Positions 1-8,069 of a stretch of 16,335 nt of DNA are shown here, one piece after another (position 1 is the first letter of the stretch; every line of letters starts with the position of its first letter). The position numbers and the translations under genes were made by a program. The notes beneath the pieces are model-generated. The model made no database searches. It had not been told where the DNA came from and saw only the letters and a program-made list of their open reading frames with translations. Source of the stretch: Dehalococcoidia bacterium (GTDB taxonomy: Bacteria > Chloroflexota > Dehalococcoidia > JAUYDP01); assembly GCA_030691805.1 (NCBI GenBank), contig JAUYDP010000245.1, positions 1 to 16,335 of the forward strand, written 5' to 3'.

Positions 1-671
1 TGGATCTCGCCTCCTAGCCTGAGTATCTCCCGCTCCAGGGCGTCGAGAAGCACCCCGAAGCTACCCTCCATATAGGCCAAGCTTTCATGCCAGCCTCCCT
101 GCCCGCGGGAGGCGAACCGCAGGTGGATCTTGCCCCAGAACCAGACCATACCAACGTCCTGGTGGCTGTCTCCGAACTTGGCCCGTAGCAGCGGGCCCCA
201 GACTACCTGGTAGTTGCGGCGCCCGGCCATGCGGCTTATCCATTCCTGGGCCGTTACGCCCTCCAGACGCCGCCAGTCCTTGTATCGTTGCAGGTAGAGG
301 CTAACCAGTCCCAGGCGTAGGCGGTTAAACAAGGAGATGGGGCGAAACCGCAGGAGGTCCAAAGGGGTGGCGAAGGGGTGCCTCCGGCCTCCGTGATAGA
401 AGCCGACCCGGGAGGGCAGCCACTGGAGACGGGAGCCAAGTCCCAGCTCATCTATCAGAGCCAGGACCTCCCGGTCGCTACGGAAAAGGTGGTGGTAGAA
501 GATCTCCAGCCGGGTGCCGCCCATGGGGAAAGTGGCGGCCTGGCCTCCAATTGCCGGCCGTTTCTCGAAGACCGTTACACGCACACCGGACTGGGCCAGC
601 CGCAAGGCTGCCGTCAGTCCCGCGACGCCCCCGCCGATGATGGCTACTCTGTCTTCGCTAGACCGGGCCAT
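1..671 (-). CDS. FAD-dependent oxidoreductase (amine oxidase / phytoene desaturase-like), 3' end cut by window edge
   Basis: Reading from an ATG at 671 down to the left edge gives an open frame of 223 residues with no stop, so the C-terminal half lies outside the window. Residues 9-20 form the dinucleotide-binding turn VAIIGGGVAGLT, followed by VFEK, where the Glu would bind the FAD ribose, and then IGGQA. This is the N-terminal Rossmann fold of the flavin amine oxidase, protoporphyrinogen oxidase and phytoene desaturase superfamily. A GGAG ribosome site lies about 5 nt upstream. The start overlaps the 3' end of the upstream flippase-like gene by 14 nt, so the two are probably cotranslated. 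Such oxidoreductases often sit beside glycosyltransferase and lipid-modification genes, so an isoprenoid or lipid-sugar substrate is plausible, but nothing visible fixes the substrate. The superfamily call is firm; the exact reaction is unknown. Confidence 0.85.
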   Translation of the reverse strand, partial: MARSSEDRVAIIGGGVAGLTAALRLAQSGVRVTVFEKRPAIGGQAATFPMGGTRLEIFYHHLFRSDREVLALIDELGLGSRLQWLPSRVGFYHGGRRHPFATPLDLLRFRPISLFNRLRLGLVSLYLQRYKDWRRLEGVTAQEWISRMAGRRNYQVVWGPLLRAKFGDSHQDVGMVWFWGKIHLRFASRGQGGWHESLAYMEGSFGVLLDALEREILRLGGEI

Positions 672-1671
672 CGCTCTCCGTCTCCGGCCGCTCGGCCAGA
701 GTCTTGAGGGAGAGGTGTTCACGCCAGAGGTAAAACAGGCCCAATAGGGTTACGGGGACCAAGAGAGCGGCATGGACCCCGAAGGCGTAGGCCGTGGCCA
801 GGTTGAGGTCAACCTGGAATAGGGCGATGGTACGCGAGGCCATGAACTCGAAGGGGCCGATGCCTCCCTGAGAAGACGGGATGCTAATGCCAAGATTGGC
901 CGCCGACATGGTCAGCAGGAAGGCATGGAACGGAAGGGCCGGGAGGCGGAAGCCATAGCCTACTAGGAAGAAGAGGCCCGTCTCGGCTACCCACGTCACG
1001 ACGGAAAGCACGAATACCTTACCCAACGCCTTACCCTGCCGCAACGAGCCAAGCCCTTCCAAGAATAGACGCACCAGGTTCTGGACCCGTGGACGCCAAC
1101 CCCCCGGTAGCGCCCGCACCAGGACTCCCGTCACCGCCAGGGCTGCGCCGGATAGGAAGGCGGCGGCCAGGGCAACCAGAAGTGCGCCGACAAACACCAG
1201 GGCTGCCACCACCAGGCTGGTATTCAGCCATTCCGGTGGCGAGACCGGTGGAGGCGCCAGGAGAAACACGGCCAGGGCGAAAAGCAGGAGTGTCAGGGCA
1301 TCCAGCACCCGCTCTACCAGGATGGTTGCCAGGATAGACGTCTTGCTAAGGCCCTCTTTCTGGCCAAGCAGGTATGCTCGCACCAGCTCTCCGGCCCGGA
1401 GGGGCAGGACGTTGTTGGCCATAAACCCTAAAACTACATATGGGAAGAGACGTCCGGCACGAAGGGATTTGATAGGAGAGAGGAGGAGTTGCCAGCGGAC
1501 CGCCCGCATCCAGATGCCCAGAAAATAAACGGGTAGCCCCAGCACTAACCAGGTATAGTCCGCCTCTTTAAGGGCATCCCCCACCTTGCCCAGGTCTACC
1601 CCAAGGAAAAGCCAGACCAGGAAGAAGAGGCTTACAACCAGGCTGATGGCCAGGCGGAGCCGTTTAGGCAG
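658..1671 (-). CDS. Flippase-like integral membrane protein (LPG_synthase_TM family)
   Basis: This is a hydrophobic protein with about eight membrane segments. It resembles the lysylphosphatidylglycerol synthase transmembrane family (PF03706, also called UPF0104/AglD C-terminal-like), whose members are proposed to flip or transfer lipid-linked groups. Family-like stretches include GIWMRAVRWQLLL, NNVLPLRAGELVRAYLLG, ILVERVLDALTLL and SIPSSQGGIGPFE. The first conventional start is a GTG at 1584 (308 residues), but it would remove the first helix, LRLAISLVVSLFFLVWLFLG, and most of the loop after it. The frame stays open to the TGA at 1684-1686, which is also the stop codon of the upstream gene. 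A CTG at 1669-1671, 7 nt after AAGGA (1679-1683), would give 337 residues, near the usual family length. I therefore place the start there. It is fourth from the end of the window's leftward membrane-gene block. Confidence 0.85.
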   Translation of the reverse strand: MPKRLRLAISLVVSLFFLVWLFLGVDLGKVGDALKEADYTWLVLGLPVYFLGIWMRAVRWQLLLSPIKSLRAGRLFPYVVLGFMANNVLPLRAGELVRAYLLGQKEGLSKTSILATILVERVLDALTLLLFALAVFLLAPPPVSPPEWLNTSLVVAALVFVGALLVALAAAFLSGAALAVTGVLVRALPGGWRPRVQNLVRLFLEGLGSLRQGKALGKVFVLSVVTWVAETGLFFLVGYGFRLPALPFHAFLLTMSAANLGISIPSSQGGIGPFEFMASRTIALFQVDLNLATAYAFGVHAALLVPVTLLGLFYLWREHLSLKTLAERPETESDGPV

Positions 1672-1683
1672 GGTTGTTTCCTT

Positions 1684-3849
1684 TCACGGGCGCACCGGTA
1701 GGTCCTTGCGGAAGAACACGTAGCCATCTTCTGATCCAAGGTTAGTAGGTCCGTCCGTTGACGCGGGAAGCTCCCTATTCACGAAATACCGGACCCACTG
1801 CGCCCAGTTGGCGCCGTTTCCCATCGAAGAGAGCAATATCGGTAGGTCCAGCCCCCGGTATATCTCGGGGAACCACCAGCGGTGTCGGTATCGCTTTCCT
1901 TCGGAATAGTCGGCCAGGAGGGGTCGCATCTTTTCCACATTGCTGGAATGGACCACCACCACGTCTGCCGTGGGCGGAGAACCGGGCTTGTCCAGGCCGG
2001 GGTAGCCGGTGTTCTTGTAGTCTCGCAGGTACCAGGCCCAGGGCCAGGCGAAGCCGCTGGTCCCGTCTATCCAGATGTTCAGGTCCTTGCCCCCGGTCTT
2101 CCAGAGGGATAGCTGTTCGATCTCCCGGTAGATCATGGGTATGTCCGGCGAGGTCTGGGTGTATACGGCCATTTCCACCGGGTTGTCCCCATTCAGGAAC
2201 GAAGCCCTCAGCGATGTCCGCACCGTGAGCAAGGACAGGACTGTTAGGGTGGCCAGAGCCAGGCTCCTGAGCGCCAGCCGAGACCCCAACGAGCGCCAAA
2301 GCCAGGCGAGAAGGGCTACAAACAGCAGGAGGAAGACAATCGTAGCCGTGAGTTCCCGCCTTGCCTCAACACTAACGATGCTCCGGCTGCTCCAAGTTAG
2401 GACCATGCCTCCCAGGAAGAACAGCAGAAGGATGGGAAGCAGAATACTCAAGTAGAAATTGGCCCCCACCTGTTTCCAGGGTATCCGGGACAGGAGTGCG
2501 CCGATGAACCGTCCGCTCAAGAACAACAGGGGCAAAGCGACGTGCAACGAGAGCCAGGGCATCTTCTCCCCGGCAAAGGAGTAGAGCACCAGGGCGGTCC
2601 CTGCCCAGTAAAGCAGCAAGGTGGTGAAGACGCTCCGCTTGATAAGGTAATATACTGCGGCGGCGGTGCCAAAAATAATTGGAAGGAACTCGTATATAGA
2701 TAGCAATAAGAGATAATAGTAAGTTGGTTGATCGCCCCGGCGCACGCCCTGCTGGTCCAACCAATAGGTGAGGGAACCAACTATCCCGGTCCCCAGGCCG
2801 GACATGTTGCTAAGGAAGGTTGTATAGAGGACGGCGTAAATAGCCCAGAAGAGGATTGCCAGACGCGGCCACAGCCGCCCATCCCAGATGCTCCCGATTA
2901 TCGAGCAGGCGCCAAGCACGACGGCGAAAACAACTCCCCAAACCAGGATGGAGTTTGGATCGGTTGGTCCCGGCAACTTCACAGCGCCAATGGGCAGCCT
3001 CTCGGCCAGTTTAATCAGTCCGATCCAGAGCGGGAGGACCAGCGAGCCACCTATAATAACCAGATCAACAGCCCGGGATCCCCTGGTTCGCGCCAGGTTA
3101 ACACTTTCATCAGACGATACTTCCGGTCTAATCCCTGTATCGGCGGGTTCATCCAACTGTTCCTTTTTGTTGGTACGGGACGAACGCTTTCTATTAGAAA
3201 GTCGTGGTAAGATCTGGTCGTACAAAAAAAGCAGCAACAAGAACGACCCAAAGATAGCCACATTGATAAAAGCGGTCTCTTTTTGGGTGAAGCTGAAGAC
3301 GAGCGCTGCTGCCAGGAAGTATAGGTCCCTGGTGCGCTTTTGCTCCAGGTAGCGCCAGATGAAGACCAGGGTCAGGATGGTCCAGACGGCCATGTAGATG
3401 TCGTTGCGGGCGAAGCGGCTGTAGTACAGGAACAACGGCGAGATGGTGAGGAGTCCGGCGGTGACCAGAGCGCCGGAGCGGCCTAGCTGCCTCCGTAGGA
3501 GCCAGGGCAAGCCAACCAGGGCGGTGCCAAATGCGGCCGGCGCCACTCGCGCCGTATAGTCGCTGACCCCCATGAGGAAGTAAACTACTGCCGTTAGATG
3601 GAATTGTAACGGACCGTGCATCATCGGGTCGTGACGATAACCTTTACCCGCCGCCAGATTCCAGCTATACGTGGCATGGAGGCTCTCGTCGTGGTGGAGT
3701 GCTCGGGTCCCCAGGTCCCAGAACCTGAGGGCCGCCGCTACGACCACAAGCAGCACGTAGGCGGCCACCTCCCACTCAACGGGGATAGGCTCCGGACCCA
3801 GGAGCCTATCTAAGACCGACGGTTGCTTTTCCTTCTCGTCAAGCTTCAA
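1684..3849 (-). CDS. Agl23-like GT-C membrane glycosyltransferase family protein (TIGR03663-type)
   Basis: A 721-residue polytopic protein with about 11-12 membrane helices. The first extracytoplasmic loop carries HHDESLHATYSW (residues 52-63) and YRHDPMMHGPLQFHL (71-85). A second motif, YSRFARNDIYMA, lies at 143-154. Acidic residues in these loops are the hallmark of GT-C glycosyltransferases related to protein mannosyltransferases. The pattern matches the flippase-activity-associated Agl23 family, found in Archaea and Chloroflexota. A charged, lower-complexity loop at about 212-262 separates the two membrane halves, and a largely soluble region of about 130 residues forms the C-terminus. 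The start is a TTG at 3849 with AGGAGA about 12 nt upstream, inside the end of the preceding gene; the gap is only 9 nt. It probably works on lipid-linked sugars in the membrane. Donor and acceptor cannot be read from the sequence. Confidence 0.85.
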   Translation of the reverse strand: MKLDEKEKQPSVLDRLLGPEPIPVEWEVAAYVLLVVVAAALRFWDLGTRALHHDESLHATYSWNLAAGKGYRHDPMMHGPLQFHLTAVVYFLMGVSDYTARVAPAAFGTALVGLPWLLRRQLGRSGALVTAGLLTISPLFLYYSRFARNDIYMAVWTILTLVFIWRYLEQKRTRDLYFLAAALVFSFTQKETAFINVAIFGSFLLLLFLYDQILPRLSNRKRSSRTNKKEQLDEPADTGIRPEVSSDESVNLARTRGSRAVDLVIIGGSLVLPLWIGLIKLAERLPIGAVKLPGPTDPNSILVWGVVFAVVLGACSIIGSIWDGRLWPRLAILFWAIYAVLYTTFLSNMSGLGTGIVGSLTYWLDQQGVRRGDQPTYYYLLLLSIYEFLPIIFGTAAAVYYLIKRSVFTTLLLYWAGTALVLYSFAGEKMPWLSLHVALPLLFLSGRFIGALLSRIPWKQVGANFYLSILLPILLLFFLGGMVLTWSSRSIVSVEARRELTATIVFLLLFVALLAWLWRSLGSRLALRSLALATLTVLSLLTVRTSLRASFLNGDNPVEMAVYTQTSPDIPMIYREIEQLSLWKTGGKDLNIWIDGTSGFAWPWAWYLRDYKNTGYPGLDKPGSPPTADVVVVHSSNVEKMRPLLADYSEGKRYRHRWWFPEIYRGLDLPILLSSMGNGANWAQWVRYFVNRELPASTDGPTNLGSEDGYVFFRKDLPVRP

Positions 3850-3858
3850 GAGGGCTGG

Positions 3859-6564
3859 CTATCTCCTGACCCTATAAATACTCACGCCCTGGTTCTGAAA
3901 AACCGTGTCCATGGTCGAGGCAAACCTCACCAGGCTGGCTTCGCCGTAGCGCGCCCGCTCCAACCGACCTGCGTATACATAGCTGACACCGTACTTAATC
4001 AAGAGGCGCTGCACCAGGGCTGCGTCTGGACTGCTGTAAATCTGGTTTACGTCCTGCTCCCGTTCACCCAGCTCTTTGAGGGGGCCTCTCCATTGCGCCT
4101 CGTGGCCCGGCCACTGGATTACAGTTGGGATCCCTGTCCGGGACGATACCCTGCCGAAGTCCGTGTAGGCGCCTCCCGGAGCTTCAACGATGGTCGGGCT
4201 GCCCTCGATATTACCTTTGAGCCATTCGATGGCCTCGTACTCGGCCGGGTCAAAGCCTTTGACAAAGGCCAAGCCGTCCAGGCTTGGCCCGCGTTGAAAC
4301 ATATCCATCCTGCTGAAGGAGGCCGCTACCGGGTACGCCAGGGCTGCCGCAAGGAACACCGCTACGCCGCCCCACCATAAACCCTTTAGCCAGAGCCAAC
4401 CACGGGTGGCCTTCAGTTTTGCCGCTACCCAGTATAGTCCATAGGCTGAAGCTATGGCAAACAGTAGCCATGCCTGGTAATAGAACTTAAATACCGTGTT
4501 CATGCGGGTGCCGAAGGAGTCCTTCAAGAAGAACAACTCTGTTCCGAGGGTCAGCGTAAAGCCTACCAGGATGAGCAGAAGCACGAAGGACTCCTCAGGC
4601 GCCGCCAGGCCGGGGGTTTGAGGGTGTCCCCCCAAATTCCCCTGGGGCGCCGCCAAGCCTGGGTTTTGGGCATATCCCCCTAATTTCTCGTCAGGCGCCG
4701 TCAGGCTGGGGTTTTGGGCATATCCCCCTAATTTCTCGTCAGGCGTCTTCATGCCGGGGTTTTGGGCATATCCCCCCAAATTCCCCTCAGGGGCCGTCAG
4801 GCCGGGGGTTTGGGGGTGTCCCCCATTTTCTTTTTTTAAGGGGGAAGGGTGGGGTGTAGCCCCTTCAGTTGCCCCCAATCCCTGCTCCCGGGCCAGCATG
4901 AACAAAACCACGCCAACCGCCACGACCAGCGGTAACACCGAAAGCTCCTTGTAGGCCGCCGCCGCTCCCAAAAGAGGGGGTTGGCCGAGGACCCTGGGCA
5001 CTACTGCTTGCCCCAACGCCCAGAAGGCGGGAAGGGCCAGGGCGGCGGCCGCGCTGTATAGCGCAACACCGCGGCTATGCCTTAGTCTCGATGTGGCGAT
5101 TGCACCTGGGGGGGTAGGGGCGGGTTTGAAACCCGCCCCTACAGGCTCGGGCGCAAGGAGGGACATTGAAGCCCGCCCAATCAGCAACCGGCTCAGGATG
5201 TAACAACCCATTATGAATAGGAAGGTGCCCCAGATAATAAAGAAATGTATAGGGTTGGTCCCTACGGCCCCTATCAGTGCAGGGGCTGGCGTCGGAGGGC
5301 GAGGGCTCAGGTAGAAGGGGAAGAAGAGGAGGAGGCTAGTCAGGCCAAGGAGGGCCATCAGTCCTAGAAGCGACCAGCGAACCTGACCCCAACGGATCGC
5401 AGCCAGCAGAAGTGCTCCGAAGGCAATTGCCAAATATGTGGGCATGTCCCAACTGTTTATGAAGCCCAGGGACCCCAAGACTAGACCAGCGCCCAGGAAG
5501 GCGAAGGGCTCCTTCTGGACCCAGTCCAGGCCCAGGGCGGGTTGGCGTCGAAGTATGCTCAAGGCCAGGCCCAGGGCCAACAAGGTGAAGGGTAGGGCCA
5601 TCACATGCGGGTGCATGTCTCCCAGAATGAAGCTAAAAAACGGAAACTCTGTAATAGTGTAATCCAGTTGGTCGTTTACTGCTATAACATTGCCCTCCGG
5701 CCCCAGCGTGTAGCGGAGGGTGTTGATCACTCTGGTGGCATGCCACCACCAGAAGTGCTCCGTCGGAAGCCAGGAGGAGCTGACATAGGGGGTCAGCGCC
5801 CCGTTTACCCCAATCCACTGCCAGAGGGCAGGAGCTCCGAGGCCCCGTGCCCGCGCCATCTCCATCGCACCCTGGAGGTTCCCGATGACCGCCACCAGCG
5901 CCCCTGCCAGAACTCCCACTGCTGGAGCAGCCCTGGGCGAGCGGAAAGCAACCAGGTTGAATCCCAAGCTAAATGCTCCAGTAACGGTCAGAGCGAAGGT
6001 GGAGGACAGCGCCAGGTTGTAGCCTATATTAGATGGGATACTGGTCAGGGTTATGGGGATGGTCTGCATCAGGTGGCCGAAGTAGTAGTAGCTAATGGCG
6101 TAGCCGCTGAGCCAGGGGTCGTTGGGGGGGAAGTAATCGCTGCGGATAATGGCGTTCAGGAAGGCGAAGTCCATAGGCTGTTCAGTGCCGGCGATGTCCG
6201 GGTGGTAGGCCCGGAGCAAGGCAAAGGCAAAGAAGGACGCGGCGAATACTGCCTCTGTGTGGAAGACCAACCGCCGGTTATTCCGGAAGAAGGCCCTTAT
6301 CGAGTCCCGATTATTCCGGTCGCGAACAAGAAATACCGAACCGGACGCTACCAGGACCAATACGAAGGCCAGGGTGCCGCGGCCGTTGGGCAGGAACCCA
6401 GACCAGGCCAGGAGCCAGAGGCCATATCCGGGTAGAAGCAGGCCCAGGGACTTGGCGAGACCGTAGCCCCGGTCCGGCAGGGACCGGAAGAGCAAGAGAG
6501 CAGGGACCAACGAGACAAGGGCCAGGGCCTGAATGGCCAGCCACCAAGAGATGGCTTCAGCCAT
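3859..6564 (-). CDS. DUF2298 / Chlor_Arch_YYY-domain giant membrane protein with in-frame repeat insertions
   Basis: A 901-residue, very hydrophobic protein. Typical features of the DUF2298 (Chlor_Arch_YYY, TIGR03662) family are visible: ISYYYFGHLMQTIP near residue 160, FFSFILGDMHPHVMALPFT near 306-325, and a C-terminal soluble region with EYEAIEWLKGNIEGSPTIVEA and a terminal VYAGRLERARYG block. The family occurs in Chloroflexota and Archaea, commonly next to Agl23-like genes as here. Its biochemical role is not established; polymer or lipid-sugar transfer is likely. The ATG at 6564 has AAGGA 7 nt upstream and opens the four-gene block. Two loops hold foreign-looking DNA: a 29-bp palindrome encoding VGAGFKPAPT at about residues 475-484, and five 48-bp tandem units encoding 16-residue repeats at about 575-656, both between membrane helices. 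The frame is intact throughout. Confidence 0.85.
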   Translation of the reverse strand: MAEAISWWLAIQALALVSLVPALLLFRSLPDRGYGLAKSLGLLLPGYGLWLLAWSGFLPNGRGTLAFVLVLVASGSVFLVRDRNNRDSIRAFFRNNRRLVFHTEAVFAASFFAFALLRAYHPDIAGTEQPMDFAFLNAIIRSDYFPPNDPWLSGYAISYYYFGHLMQTIPITLTSIPSNIGYNLALSSTFALTVTGAFSLGFNLVAFRSPRAAPAVGVLAGALVAVIGNLQGAMEMARARGLGAPALWQWIGVNGALTPYVSSSWLPTEHFWWWHATRVINTLRYTLGPEGNVIAVNDQLDYTITEFPFFSFILGDMHPHVMALPFTLLALGLALSILRRQPALGLDWVQKEPFAFLGAGLVLGSLGFINSWDMPTYLAIAFGALLLAAIRWGQVRWSLLGLMALLGLTSLLLFFPFYLSPRPPTPAPALIGAVGTNPIHFFIIWGTFLFIMGCYILSRLLIGRASMSLLAPEPVGAGFKPAPTPPGAIATSRLRHSRGVALYSAAAALALPAFWALGQAVVPRVLGQPPLLGAAAAYKELSVLPLVVAVGVVLFMLAREQGLGATEGATPHPSPLKKENGGHPQTPGLTAPEGNLGGYAQNPGMKTPDEKLGGYAQNPSLTAPDEKLGGYAQNPGLAAPQGNLGGHPQTPGLAAPEESFVLLLILVGFTLTLGTELFFLKDSFGTRMNTVFKFYYQAWLLFAIASAYGLYWVAAKLKATRGWLWLKGLWWGGVAVFLAAALAYPVAASFSRMDMFQRGPSLDGLAFVKGFDPAEYEAIEWLKGNIEGSPTIVEAPGGAYTDFGRVSSRTGIPTVIQWPGHEAQWRGPLKELGEREQDVNQIYSSPDAALVQRLLIKYGVSYVYAGRLERARYGEASLVRFASTMDTVFQNQGVSIYRVRR
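4597..4838 (-). repeat. Five-copy 48-bp in-frame tandem repeat (16-aa unit) inside the DUF2298 gene
   Basis: The equivalent base of each unit falls at 4623, 4671, 4719, 4767 and 4815, exactly 48 bp apart. The encoded unit is LGGYAQNPGMKTPDEK, with variants using GGHPQTPG and APEGN or APQGN. The middle units are nearly identical and the outer ones diverged, as expected from unit duplication. The array is proline- and glycine-rich and hydrophilic. It lies between the helices ending FMLAREQGLG and beginning SFVLLLILVGF, so it should form a flexible loop that the fold tolerates. The right edge runs into a C-run/poly-A-like stretch encoding PHPSPLKKE, which resembles non-coding repeat DNA. Confidence 0.9.
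5114..5142. repeat. 29-bp near-perfect palindrome inside coding sequence (GAGFKPAPT type)
   Basis: The arms GTAGGGGCGGGTTT and AAACCCGCCCCTAC (14 bp each, perfect) flank a single G. On the minus strand it encodes VGAGFKPAPT within a loop of the DUF2298 protein. The peptide GAGFKPAP is one I recall recurring in unrelated bacterial proteins wherever this palindrome has landed in frame. A related palindrome with the same GTAGGGGCGG lead-in occurs at 13495-13521 in this window. Confidence 0.85.
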
Positions 6565-6636
6565 CGTGGTCCTTCATATCAATAAACGTAGCGTGGTGAC
6601 ACATAACATCCGACCGTTGAGTCTTGAACAATAAAC

Positions 6637-6747
6637 TGGGTGTAGCCAAGCCCCCGCCTGGCCGACACAGCGGTCGGCCGCTACGAACGGGGGAAGGCGA
6701 CCCTGGCTCCTTCCACCAAGGCGTAGCGGCGGACGGCCCTGTCCGCC
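6637..6747 (+). repeat. Dispersed palindromic repeat, copy A
   Basis: The first 54 bp match the repeat at 11804 except for one extra C. The core contains the hairpin GGCCGAC/GTCGGCC (6660-6666 and 6673-6679, 6-nt loop ACAGCG). A second hairpin, GGCGGAC/GTCCGCC, lies at 6728-6734 and 6741-6747. Between them the two copies are similar but diverged. It lies in the gene-free stretch 6565-7070 between ftsY and the DUF2298 gene, where any leader of the DUF2298 operon would also lie. I see no convincing promoter there, and nothing recognisable in 6748-6898. Confidence 0.85.
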
Positions 6748-6898
6748 AGGGGTGGTTGGGGGGGCACTGCCGCCCGCACCGGATTATTCTGTCAAACTTC
6801 ATGAGTCGGCGCTGCGCTAGCCGTAGCGGCGACTTACGAGCTTTGAAGAAATAGTTAGGCGCCAGCGCCGGCCGAGGCGTGCCCATCAATGGATAATC

Positions 6899-6953
6899 TA
6901 GTGCGGGGGCTTGTCCCCCGCCGGAGGGGAGCAGGGGACAAGCCCCCGCACTA
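6899..6953. repeat. Long perfect inverted repeat (20-bp arms)
   Basis: The left arm TAGTGCGGGGGCTTGTCCCC at 6899-6918 is exactly complementary to the right arm at 6934-6953, with a 15-nt loop. It would form a very stable hairpin. It lies 118 bp downstream of the ftsY stop and has no U-tract, so it is more likely a REP/MITE-like palindrome than a dedicated terminator. The remaining sequence from 6954 to 7070 shows nothing recognisable. Confidence 0.9.
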
Positions 6954-7070
6954 CATCTTTTGCCGCCGCACCCAGGTACTTCCTCAAGAACCATTAGTCG
7001 GCTTGGTCGGCTGACGGCGTCGTCCAGTGCGTTGACCTGTGGGTTACCACCGTCCGCGGTCTGAAACATG

Positions 7071-8021
7071 TCACCCGAGCAGCGCATCCACGAAGGCTCG
7101 CGGTTCGAATTCTACCAGGTCGCCGAGCTTCTCGCCGGTGCCCAGGAACCGGATTGGCACGCCCAGCGCCTTCACGATAGGGAATACCGCGCCCCCTTTG
7201 GCCGTGCCGTCAAGCTTGGCGATTACCAGGCCTGTCAGCCCGACGTATTGGGCGAAGCTCTGGGCCTGGACGATGGCGTTTTGTCCCGTGGTGGCGTCTA
7301 GCACCATCAGGGTCTCCCGGGGAAGTGGAGGCTGGAACCTATCTACCACCCGTCGTATCTTCTTCATCTCCTCCATCAGGTTGAACTTGGTGTGAAGGCG
7401 CCCTGCCGTGTCTATGATCAAGACGTCCATATCCCGGCTGGTAGCTGCCTGGATGGCATCATAGACCACGGCGCCCGGGTCTGCCCCCGGCTGGTGGGCC
7501 ACGACGTCCACGTTTACCCGCTCGCCCCAGATCTTCAACTGGTCGATCGCGCCGGCACGAAAGGTATCGGCGGCGGCGAAGAGGACCTTCTGGCCCTGGT
7601 CCTTCAGGCGCTGGCCCAGCTTGGCGATGGTGGTGGTCTTCCCGACACCGTTGACGCCTACCATAAGGTAGATATAAGGCCGGGCTTGCTGGCCCGTGGG
7701 CGTCGGTTCGGCGCCCTTACTCGCCAGCAGGGCTACGAGTTCCTCGCGTAGCGCATCTCGCACCCCCTCTGGTGCCTGGATACCCTCTTTGCTGGCCAGC
7801 GCCTTAAGCTTCCCGATTATCTCTTCGGCTAGAGCCACTCCCAAGTCGGCTCCGATCAGGACCTCTTCCAACTCCTCCCATAGGGACTCGTCCAGGGAGC
7901 GCCGCCCGAAGAGGGCCGAGACCCTGCTGAACCAGTCCGCACGGGTCTTCCGGGTCCCCTCCTGGATCTTCTCCTTCTCTTCTTCCTTTTTGTCTTCGGT
8001 CTTCCGCGCGCGCCAGAACAT
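7071..8021 (-). CDS. ftsY: Signal recognition particle receptor FtsY
   Basis: This 316-residue SRP GTPase docks ribosome-bound SRP at the membrane for cotranslational insertion of membrane proteins. A short charged N-terminus rich in Lys and Glu (residues 7-25) replaces the long A domain of E. coli. The helical N domain follows (about 30-105), then the G domain with the P-loop GVNGVGKTTT (122-131), DTFRAGAIDQ (152-161), DTAGR (204-208), KLDGTAKGG (269-277) and the closing GTGEKLGDLVEF. The length fits FtsY of bacteria lacking the A domain. The ATG at 8021 has AGGGGG about 7 nt upstream. The start lies 30 nt after the stop of the GxxExxY gene on the same strand, so the two may be cotranscribed. 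smc and rnc, frequent neighbours of ftsY, are not directly beside it. Confidence 0.97.
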   Translation of the reverse strand: MFWRARKTEDKKEEEKEKIQEGTRKTRADWFSRVSALFGRRSLDESLWEELEEVLIGADLGVALAEEIIGKLKALASKEGIQAPEGVRDALREELVALLASKGAEPTPTGQQARPYIYLMVGVNGVGKTTTIAKLGQRLKDQGQKVLFAAADTFRAGAIDQLKIWGERVNVDVVAHQPGADPGAVVYDAIQAATSRDMDVLIIDTAGRLHTKFNLMEEMKKIRRVVDRFQPPLPRETLMVLDATTGQNAIVQAQSFAQYVGLTGLVIAKLDGTAKGGAVFPIVKALGVPIRFLGTGEKLGDLVEFEPRAFVDALLG

Positions 8022-8037
8022 AGCAGCCCCCTAAATA

Positions 8038-8069
8038 TCTTACCACTGAGATCACAGAGCCCGCGGAGA
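8038..8069 (+). repeat. Left inverted repeat bracketing the GxxExxY gene
   Basis: These 32 bp match the reverse complement of 8462-8493 at about 25 positions, starting TCTTACCAC, then GAG, TCAC, GAG and GGAGA blocks. The repeat supplies the stop codon and last residues of the GxxExxY protein. Confidence 0.75.

Noticed and set aside
4597..4838. CRISPR-like array
   Set aside because: The units are tandem with no unique spacers, lie in frame in a gene and have no cas genes nearby.
6557..7087. 176-residue minus-strand open frame between ftsY and the DUF2298 gene
   Set aside because: It runs through the repeat and the 20-bp-arm hairpin and overlaps both neighbours' ends. The protein has no family features and its composition is that of repeat DNA.
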